Assembly: GCF_051622035.1 (NCBI RefSeq)
Contig: NC_135358.1
Location: forward strand, 22,572,501 to 22,636,500
Source: Arctopsyche grandis
Taxonomy: Eukaryota; Arthropoda; Insecta; Trichoptera; Hydropsychidae
Length of the DNA stretch: 64,000 nt
Direction of reading: 5' to 3'
Positions within the stretch are counted from its first letter, which is position 1; each line of letters opens with the position of its first letter. The notes below the pieces were generated by a model, which did no database searches, was not told where the DNA came from, and was given only the letters and a program-made list of their open reading frames with translations. Positions 46,776 to 55,844 of the stretch are shown in pieces. The translations under genes and the position numbers were made by a program.

Positions 46776-47035
46776 ATACCGACCCTAACATATGACAACC
46801 AACCTAACAACCAAATATGAAATGAATAGGGCCAACCCTAACTTAACCTGACCCTTAAATAAATAGGTGTTGGCTGCTAAGATATGTTTTTTTTTTGTGA
46901 AAATATTGATGAAATAAAAAGAATAAAGTAAAAATATATCTTAGCAGCCAACACCTATTTATTTAAGGGTCAGGTAAGGCTAGGTTAAGTTAGAGTTGGT
47001 CCTATTCATTTCAGATTAGGTTGTTAGGGTCGGTA
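46776..47035. repeat. Long imperfect palindrome A inside the hAT-like element
   Basis: Arms of about 110 bp: ACCGACCCTAACAT...GGTGTTGGCTGCTAAGATAT (46776-46887) against the complement at 46937-47035, with a T-rich loop of about 49 bp. Arms differ by small substitutions and a few bases of length. Confidence 0.9.
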
Positions 47036-47057
47036 TTTTCTTCGCTGCTGATGATAT

Positions 47058-47783
47058 TGTAGGAATCTCGTCGTCGTCATCGTCATCGAAACCTTCGAGA
47101 ATATTCCGCAACAACAAAATACATCGAGCGGAACAGCGCCAAGCATTCCAGAAAATACTACGCCTCGACGAAAGCAAATTCCCCTTGTACGCATCAACAA
47201 ACTAAATGCTCGTACAACCACTTCCACCAAGCATTCCAGAAAATTCGACGCCTCGACGAAAGCAAATTCCTTTCGTACGCATCAACAAACTAAATGCTCG
47301 TACGACCACTTCCACCAAGCATTCCAGAAACACTATAAAAGGAGGTACAACCCAAACAACGCCAGTCGACCCACAGCAGCAAGCGTCGACACACAGCAGC
47401 AGACCAGTCAACATACAGCTCCTGACCAGCCACCACTACACTACGCGGACTTGGAAGATCAACCAGCCGGACGAGCCAGCAACACACTGCCGTATCCAGA
47501 GACCTTCCGAACATAGCCGAACAACGAGCCAGCAACACACTGCAGCATCCAGAGACCTTCTGAACATAGCTGAATGCCGAGCCAGCGACACTCTACCATA
47601 TCCAGAGACCGCTGAACGACATACTTTTACAAACAATTAACCATACTTGTGTATACGTGTTACTACCAAATAAATACCACATTAAACATATAGTTGTATT
47701 AATACCGAACACAGACGAATCTGTCTACAATACATGGCGGACTGGTGGTGAAGAAGACCTTCACAATAAGACTAGTTCCCATA
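47058..47783 (+). repeat. 5' LTR
   Basis: Begins TGTAGGAATCTCGTCG and ends TAGTTCCCATA, not the usual TG...CA. A TATA box (CTATAAAAGG, 47333-47342) and an AATAAA site (about 47670) outline a U3-R-U5 layout. U3 holds two 88-bp tandem units (47141-47316) that start AAGCATTCCAGAAAA. Downstream of the TATA box there are three units of about 57 bp around GAGCCAGCAACACACTGC (47470-47620). Confidence 0.9.
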
Positions 47784-47785
47784 CC

Positions 47786-48064
47786 TGGTGACCCCCGACT
47801 AAGAGCCACGCAGCCTTCAAAGCAGTCAACAAAGCAGCCCACAGCGCAGTCAACTTCCAACCTCACCATACTTGGTGACCCCCGACTAAGAGCCACGCAG
47901 CCTTCAAAGCAGTCAACAAAGCAGCCCACAGCGCAGTCAACTTCTAACCTCACCATACTTGGTGACCCCCGACTAAGAGCCACGCAGCCTTCAAAGCAGT
48001 CAACAAAGCAGCCCACAGCGCAGTCAACTTCCAACCTCACCATAACTGGTGACCCCCGACTAAG
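47786..48064 (+). repeat. 87-bp tandem array carrying primer-binding-like site
   Basis: Starts of TGGTGACCCCCGACTAAG at 47786, 47873, 47960 and 48047, exactly 87 bp apart. The units differ by few substitutions. Because 87 is divisible by 3, all reading frames stay open through the array, which gives misleading ORFs on both strands. Confidence 0.95.
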
Positions 48065-48245
48065 AACCACGCAGCCTACATAGCAGCCCACATCGCAGCC
48101 TACATAGCAGCCTACATCGCAGCCTACATAGCAGCCCACATCGCAGCCTACATAGCAGCCCACAGCGCAGCCTACATAGCAGCCTACATCGCAGCCTACA
48201 TAGCAGCCCACATCGCAGCCTACATAGCAACCGCAGACTTCACGC
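48065..48245 (+). repeat. Short tandem array GCAGCCTACATAGCAGCCCACATC
   Basis: Units of 12-15 bp in higher-order pairs (GCAGCCTACATA alternating with GCAGCCCACATC) directly after the 87-bp array. Low-complexity, non-coding by appearance. Confidence 0.9.
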
Positions 48246-49289
48246 AACCGCAGCCTTCAACGCAGTCTACAACGCAGCCCTCAACGCAGACTTCAAACGC
48301 AGTCCGCTACATGTCCCCACAACTAGTGACCATGTCAAACAACTCCGCAGCTTTCGCCACAACAAGACGCAACCCGGAGACAACAACCAAATGGATCCAC
48401 TACTGTTGATCCGCCAGCACCACTCATCACACCTTCGATGAGTCATCACCTCGATGAGCCCATGCAGGACGCCGCAGCCTGCACAACAGCACCGTCCAGA
48501 CCGTCACAAACCTTCACTACCATTGTAACGACCGAAACAGTAACATGGTGTGAAAGTACATATGGACCAGCTACCAACACAACCCGCTGTTGAGTCAACC
48601 CACTCCAGCACAACCGGCGAAACAAATCGCCACTTAGCCAACTAGCTCCAACACAACACAGCCGCTGTCGAGACAACTAACTCCAGCACAATCAGCAAAA
48701 CGCCTGCACAACAACACCGTCCAGACCACCAACCTTGACTATCAACGTAGCCTAGACAGAATAAGCAACATGGTAGAAAAGAACAACTCGGACTGGTACG
48801 CAAAACGAGACCCGCTGTCGAGACAACCGACTCCAGCACAACCAACGAAGACCAGCACTCAACGCACTTCGCTAACCAACAGTCTCCACACAAATTCCGC
48901 TGTCGAGACAACTAACTCCAGCACAACCAACGAAGACCAGCACTCAACGCACTTCGTCAACCAACGTTCTTCACGCAAGACCCGCTGCCGAGACAACTAA
49001 CTTCAGCACCACCAGCAAAACAGTCACGCGAATGACTCCACGCAGAACACAGCAGCCTGCACAACAGCACCATCCAAGCCATCACAAACCTTCACTACCA
49101 ACGCAGCTCGCCCAAAATAAGCAACCTGGTAGAGAACAAGACTTGGACCGGCATGCAACACAAGACCCGCTGTTGAGACAACTTTCTCCAGCACAACCGG
49201 ACAAACAACGACGCCATCGAGTCAATAGACTCCAACACATCAAGATTCCCACAAAATCACACACATCGCTAACACTCACCGGAGAGCCA
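48246..49289 (+). other. Internal region of the LTR element
   Basis: GC-richer than the host DNA, C/A-rich on the plus strand. It contains diverged repeats such as GAGACAACTAACTCCAGCAC and AACGAAGACCAGCACTCAAC, each seen at least twice. No retroelement protein motif is seen in any frame. Confidence 0.75.
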
Positions 49290-50015
49290 TGTAGGAATCT
49301 CGTCGTCGTCATCGTCATCGAAACCTTCGAGAATATTCCGCAACAACAAAATACATCGAGCGGAACAGCGCCAAGCATTCCAGAAAATACTACGCCTCGA
49401 CGAAAGCAAATTCCCCTTGTACGCATCAACAAACTAAATGCTCGTACAACCACTTCCACCAAGCATTCCAGAAAATTCGACGCCTCGACGAAAGCAAATT
49501 CCTTTCGTACGCATCAACAAACTAAATGCTCGTACGACCACTTCCACCAAGCATTCCAGAAACACTATAAAAGGAGGTACAACCCAAACAACGCCAGTCG
49601 ACCCACAGCAGCAAGCGTCGACACACAGCAGCAGACCAGTCAACATACAGCTCCTGACCAGCCACCACTACACTACGCGGACTTGGAAGATCAACCAGCC
49701 GGACGAGCCAGCAACACACTGCCGTATCCAGAGACCTTCCGAACATAGCCGAACAACGAGCCAGCAACACACTGCAGCATCCAGAGACCTTCTGAACATA
49801 GCTGAATGCCGAGCCAGCGACACTCTACCATATCCAGAGACCGCTGAACGACATACTTTTACAAACAATTAACCATACTTGTGTATACGTGTTACTACCA
49901 AATAAATACCACATTAAACATATAGTTGTATTAATACCGAACACAGACGAATCTGTCTACAATACATGGCGGACTGGTGGTGAAGAAGACCTTCACAATA
50001 AGACTAGTTCCCATA
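49290..50015 (+). repeat. 3' LTR
   Basis: Same length and order as the 5' LTR, and no difference was spotted by eye, including in the 88-bp and 57-bp tandem units. The preceding GGAGAGCCA is at best a weak polypurine tract. Identity of the two LTRs indicates a recent insertion. Confidence 0.92.
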
Positions 50016-50068
50016 ATATTTTGATAGAAATGCTTCGACAACATTGGTTCGGTGATTACTAGTCAAAT

Positions 50069-50291
50069 GTGAACCGGTCACAGGACAACCGGTCGCTCTA
50101 GATCGGTCACACGTGATCACCCGTCACACTAAAACTGGTCACGAGGAAGCTGGTCACACCCTAAAATCGGTCAACCAGTTTTCTCGTGACCGATTTTAGG
50201 GTGTGACCAGTTTTCTCGTGACCAGTTTTAGTGTAACGGGTGATCACGTGTGACCGATCTAGAGCGACCGGTTGTCCTGTGACTGGTTCAC
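50069..50291. repeat. Long palindrome B inside the hAT-like element
   Basis: About 223 bp centred near 50180. It starts GTGAACCGGTCACAGGACAA and ends in the complement. Inside are repeated GGTCACA/TGTGACC units, so it is both a palindrome and a small direct-repeat array (unit about 20 bp, core CGGTCAC or CTGGTCAC). Confidence 0.9.
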
Positions 50292-50586
50292 ATATGGCTA
50301 GTAGTCCGTTTACCGACAACATTATGGGGCGGCAGGAAAAAACAAAAATTATAATTAACAGGTCGTTACTACGATACAAATAAAAAAAAATAGTCGAATG
50401 CTATTCAAAGGTAGATCGCATGCTAAGGTAGACCGCATACTATAGTAGCACCCAGTATAGTACATATGCATGCTATTTTTGTTTTCATTCGATCACTGGT
50501 TTGGTTAACGAGCTACTACAGCCTGAATAATCTCTGCAGCCCCCCCCACTATGAATTCTCAAGAGCCGCCACTGGTATATACATAT

Positions 50587-50639
50587 ATAAATTAGTCAAC
50601 TGTTAACTTATTATTGTAGTTAACAGTTGACTAATTTAT
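50587..50639. repeat. Perfect 21-bp hairpin
   Basis: Arms 50587-50607 and 50619-50639 are exact reverse complements over 21 bases, with an 11-bp loop TTATTATTGTA. It starts five bases after the duplicated target site of the hAT-like element. It could be a small foldback insertion or a hairpin RNA source. Confidence 0.95.
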
Positions 50640-53600
50640 GCACGATTTTGATTATAATTCAATTTGCGAGTTTTTTTTACCCCTGTTCCAATGTAATCTT
50701 AACGATTGCAAGACCCTTTGAATCGTTGTTATATTTGTAGCGGCTCTACGAAATGGTTGAGTTTCAGTCATCATCCTGTGAGCTGGGACCAACTCGGTCA
50801 TGTTGATTCGCCGCAGCTTTACTTCCAACCCAACAAATAGTCGTGTTTTCAATAATTCCGTCGTTTCACTCCATACGCCCCCCCCCCCCCCCCCCCAATA
50901 CATTCTTGCTTTCAACTTATGCAAACAATTGAATTTTCCTATGTGTACTGAATCTCTTTTGCAATGTATATTATGTTTATACACATACGGTTAAATACTT
51001 ATTTATACTTCGTATAAATTTATGCATGCACAGAAAAATGAAAAATTGACCAATGAAACATTACCCTTTTCTACAAAACTCAAGGAAAATAATGACAAAG
51101 GTAATATTCTAAATATAAATATGATATTCTCCAAACTTGATGCGGGATACACAGAACAGGTATTTTAAATAAAATAAAAAAAATACTTCTAGAATCTTTA
51201 TTGAAATTTGAAATTCTCAGAGCAGTGATAAAAATAAAAACAAATAAGAATATGAATATGAAGAAATAAATACACACTCGCAATTGTCGTTGATTAAACA
51301 AAATTTTCTGCATATTATTTCATTAAAAGGACGTTAAAATTTACATTTTATTTGTACTATTTTATTGAAAGCTCTTTTAAATTTTAAAAATAAGGTGCAC
51401 AGTAAAGTTTGAACGATAAATAAAATTTTTACTATACAAAATGGACAATTTTGCCAGAACTCCGAGTGATTTATGTCGGATGTAATAATCATACAGTGTA
51501 TAATTTTTATAAAACTATTCTCTCATTAACATCTACTATCATTAACATCAGAAATGGATGATAAAAAAATAAATGAAACACTACCATATGAACATTTTAA
51601 GTACTTGTTAATGCTTCATCATATTTATAGATACAAACTATCACAAAATTAAGTTTGAATCGGTGAAAATTTTGCATACATACCGAAATTATCGATTTTA
51701 TCGAAAACAAAAATTTATCAGTCAACAAATAAATTACAATTAAACAAACGCTTAAAATAGAATATAGTGACTAGATATCATGAAATGTCAAATAAATAAA
51801 ATATCTTACAATTTTTTAAAAGCAAAAGGTGGACGGACATTCCCTTTACTAATACAAAAAAAATCTCATGATTTCTAAATAAAATATCTTCATAAATTAA
51901 GCACAACTGAGATCACAATCACAATTTTGATATATAATTTAGACCTAAAAATTGAAAATAAAATCCTCTGCAACAATGTTTGTTGTAATGTGATAAAAAC
52001 AATAATATATAACATTTGAGAACATTTGAAAGTAACTTTTATACTAGAAAGGTTCGTTAAAACAATACAATTACAATGCTCCCAATATATTAAAATCCTA
52101 ATAAAAATAAACTGTATGGACTAGAATTAAAAACCGATCTCGTAATTTGTAATAATTATGAGTACCATATTTTCGTCTTCGTTTAGATTTACGCTTTATT
52201 AAAATGACTATAAAAATATTTCCATTTTAATAAATATAAGATTCTTAATACGCAAACTACTAAAAATTATGACTAAGTATAATTTTCTTTTTTTGATTGA
52301 ATTACAAGTTCAGGTATCGAGATATAAACATTAAAATTGAAAAATAAATAACAGCAATGAGCCAATCGTCAGAACTATTGGTGTTTAAATTATGTATGTA
52401 AGTCCTATAAAAATAACACTTCTTAAATAGTGAAGAGACTTTTTAAATGTAATTAATTGGCAAAGCTTTCGATCAATAAACACAGCTCTGTTTTATCATA
52501 TTAAAAAAATAGTGTATTAATAGTACTCTTTCAACAAAATTTATTTACAACTACGTATTTTGGCTCAAAGACAGAACTTGTCAATTTAGTATGAACTACA
52601 TATGTATAGTTTTTGATTTTCATTAAGTCACAATCGATTTTGAAAGCGGTATTATTTATTTATTTATTTTGACACAAAAATTGTAGACTTCATCGTAGAC
52701 ATGCATTCTAAGCAAAACTGTTAATTTCGATGTGATTGCATCTGCATGCGATTCACTGGTATTTTAATAAATTTTCATCATCACAGATCGAGTGATTGGT
52801 AACCATTGGAATTTCACATTTAAAAATATGAATTTAAAGTTAATTAACGCTAAAATGCTAATAATATTATCACATTTTCGCTAATAGTAAAATTTAATTC
52901 ATAAGACAATTACATGGATTCGTATTATGTGGTATATAGAGAATATTCGATAGGTTTCTTTTTTTAATTCAGAGATGATATCTACGACAATCTCCCGAAA
53001 GGAATGTATTTTTTTTTAAATATTTACTTTGAAAAAATTGCTTACCGATTAAGACAAATGTAAAGAAAGTTCACTCGAATAGTAAATATCAATAAAAACA
53101 GCCCCAAATTTCCCTTAGGACGTATGAGTATTACATGTAATTTCAAGCAATACACAAGACTCCCAAAATCAAAATAAAAAAAAAGTGAATTCACAAGCAT
53201 CGAGAAATATATGTAAATAAGTATAACTTCAAAGCACTTAAAACTATTTAGTAAAATTGATAATTCAAAATAGTAGAGAATATAAAACAAAAACTTTTTT
53301 TTTCATTACTCTACGTGACTAAATCGAAAACTACATTCAATAAGTAGCAGTCAAATTAAAATTTGCCTCACTAATTTTAAATATGTATTTGATTTACACA
53401 TTCAAAATTAAAGTAAAATTTTGCGATCAACACATTTTTATAATTTATATTGTAATTCACGCATGTCTCTCAAAGCAAATGATACCAACTTCATTTCAAG
53501 ATTTATGAAATTATCACATGGATCCAAAAAGAACAATTTTTATCGTCTTACTAAACAATAAATATTTTCGAATATTTAATTTCTTGAATATTATATGACA

Positions 53601-53827
53601 GAAAAATACATTATGTTTGAAAATTAAGATAAAACCTCGAAGTAAATCATCACTTTGGGGACACCTAAATAAAAATAGGCTTGTAAAAAATACTTGTACA
53701 TATAATATAATAAAAAAAATCAATGTACGCCTGAACAAAATTGATAACCGTTTACAGTAAAAGCACCAATGTTGTAATTCTACCGATAAGTAGCGTAATT
53801 GTCAAGTGGAGGTGGCATTATATAATA
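50640..53827. other. Intergenic / TTLL5 3' region
   Basis: Very AT-rich. It probably contains the TTLL5 3' UTR at its right end. Apart from the poly-C tract near 50880, no repeat family or gene is recognised. Confidence 0.4.
50878..50897. repeat. Poly-C tract
   Basis: About 19 cytosines in a row, flanked by CATACG and AATACATTC. Homopolymers of this length are uncommon and error-prone in assemblies. Confidence 0.9.
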
Positions 53828-55844
53828 TTATTTAGATTTCTTCTTCTCGTTGCATCCAATAGGCAGCGGTGGCAAAGAGGAGGAGCGCTCTGGACTCGGC
53901 GGCTTGAACCGGCGCGAATGCACCGGCGTTACATACGCTAAATACCTCAAAAGCTGATGACGCAGAGGAGCATCTTTTGACTGAACGTTGGACGACGAAG
54001 ACGACGGAGGAATGTCCACACACATCGGACTCGTGCGATCGCCTATAAACGGAGCCACATTACCCTCCAGCCTTAAAACGGCCAATAGGATTTCCTCGAG
54101 ATCGGCCTCACTGCAATACCAATACAAAACAATATTCAATATATTCACTGACGACAAACAAGCGTACACCACAAACAAAAATACTAACCTCGCGCAATAA
54201 AGAAACTGGGAAAAGTTGGCATTCTGTTCGTTTACACTGTCGTCGTTGCACATGTCAGTTTCCCTGTGATATATGTGCAAAAAATCGTTCAGCTGCTTGG
54301 CGATTACAGCTGCTTTGTCCTTATCGCTCATCTTCTGAGCCGGGGTCTAATTACAACATATCACATTAGAATCAAAATTGATACATTCAAAACATTCTCA
54401 GCGGTAGTTACCTTTATAGTGTATGGCATTTTCAAAGTGTGAGACACTTTTTTAAGAAAACGTAAGATCAGATCGGCGTGTTGGGCTGACTGTTCCGATG
54501 TCGAATTCGAAATCCTTTTCAGAACACACATCAGAAACATTCCGAACGTACGGCGCGATTCACACAATCTATACAAATCGTCGTTATATGTAATTATTTA
54601 AATCTATTGCGTATTGAATCAATTTGATATTAAGAAAATCTGATATGTATTTACGTAAGATGTACGCCTCGTTGAATTTGCTGTTTGAGATGATACTTTG
54701 CTATTTTGCTATCTAAATGCGATTTTCTGCTGCCGGAGTTGCGTACGTTCGGCCCGGAATGTTCACTTTCGGAATTACTGTCTAATGTAATCTTAGTGCA
54801 TGCTGGTAATATACGTTCGTATCTTTTAAGCCTGAATACAAAAAAAAATATAAATATATATATACACTTTGATATATTATATTAACGAGAATATAATAGT
54901 AAGTGAAGCTTGAATAAACCTTTCAGGTGGATCACTTTGCGAGTTGTTTGAAACGAAAGTCTGATCGAAATTTGGTAATACGTGTGTATGTACCAATAAG
55001 TTATAATTATGAGAGCCTAAAGATGTCGACTGAGTAACATTTCTCACTGATAAATTGCACACGGGCACTCCGGTTATGGGATCTAAGAAATAAAATCATC
55101 AACACAATAAATTAAATTATTAATAATTAATACTTTTGTATTATGTATATGTACATATATGTTACAGTTTAAGTTTTCACTCCGGTTCGTTTATGAACAT
55201 ACTATTTTGTTTATACAAGAACTATTGGTTTCAATTTAAGTGCCAATAGTCAAAATCGATCTTCAAATGACTCACCAGGTGTCGCATGAAACTTTAACTG
55301 TAAAACCTTTGAGATGCTAAAACGCTGAGTATTTAAAAGGGAAACCACATTACAACGTTGCTATAATTCCTGTTCCTGCGAATATTAAAAATATTGCAAC
55401 CCAGGGTAACCAAACTTAGCACAAAGAGGATGAGACAAAAAATTGAGAGTACTTAAACTTATGCCTAATAGCTTGTGCATGAAGAAACTAGTTCGTTTGT
55501 CAATTTCTTATTTTGTGTATATACACTAAAACTGGCCAGATTGGTTCGTGTATGAACAAACTAGTTTGTTCATGCACGAACCAATGAAGGAAATGTACAC
55601 TAGAACTGTAACAAACTAACTTTAGTAAAACATTACCTAAGTACTGTGCGTACTTCTTCCACGAGTCCTGTGATGGAAATATTCGAACAAACCCACCGCG
55701 TCTTTTGTACTGAGCTTTCACCAGTTTGACGACACGTATCTCTTCGTTGCTCAGCGACGATACATCATTGCCATTGGAACCACTGCTCGAACTGAAGCCT
55801 CTTTTCTTCGATGTCATATTTTCAGCAGAATGAACACGTCGACA
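53828..55844 (-). CDS. TTLL5: TTLL5 exons 7-12: C-terminal region
   Basis: Exons 55637-55844, 54920-55082, 54655-54831, 54412-54568, 54189-54346 and 53828-54110. Exon 7 carries [20 protein letters not shown] then [11 protein letters not shown], the conserved post-catalytic block of TTLL5, which in relatives helps bind microtubules. The rest is less conserved: a helical [11 protein letters not shown] region, a [17 protein letters not shown] segment, and a Ser/Pro-rich end with SSSSS and a basic NEKKKSK terminus before TAA at 53828-53830. All junctions are canonical and in phase. Confidence 0.88.

Larger units (their letters stand above)
47058..50015 (+). mobile_element. Non-autonomous LTR retrotransposon without gag or pol
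   Basis: Two long direct repeats (47058-47783 and 49290-50015, offset 2232 bp) flank 1.5 kb of repeat-rich DNA. The 4-5 bp duplication ATAT(T) occurs at 47054-47058 and 50016-50020. A primer-binding-like TGGTGACCCCCGAC begins 2 bp after the 5' LTR. No gag, protease, RT or integrase motif is present in any frame. It is TRIM/LARD-like in design, though its LTRs are longer than in most TRIMs. The superfamily cannot be set without coding sequence. Inserted in the hAT-like element between its two palindromes. Confidence 0.88.
46601..50574. mobile_element. Non-autonomous hAT-like element, host of a nested LTR element
   Basis: Terminal inverted repeats CAGTGGCGGCTCTT at 46601-46614 and its complement at 50561-50574, flanked by an exact 8-bp duplication GTATATAC (46593-46600 and 50575-50582). 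Both TIR and duplication length fit hAT. After removing the LTR insert, about 1.0 kb remains. Subterminal copies of AGTATGCGGTCTACCTT (three on the left at 46660-46735, two inverted on the right at 50408-50448) resemble hAT transposase-binding repeats. Two long palindromes fill most of the rest. No transposase frame is present, so it would need a helper. Confidence 0.9.

Noticed and set aside
47206-47640. 144-codon open frame, repeated identically at 49438-49872
   Set aside because: It lies within the LTRs and crosses the TATA box and tandem units. No retroelement protein motif.
47786-48064. CRISPR-like array
   Set aside because: The 87-bp units are contiguous tandem repeats with no unique spacers, inside a eukaryotic LTR element.
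47699-48247. 182-codon minus-strand Cys/Gly/Val repeat protein
   Set aside because: Product of the 87-bp and 12-15-bp tandem arrays (unit lengths divisible by 3). The plus strand is open for the same reason.
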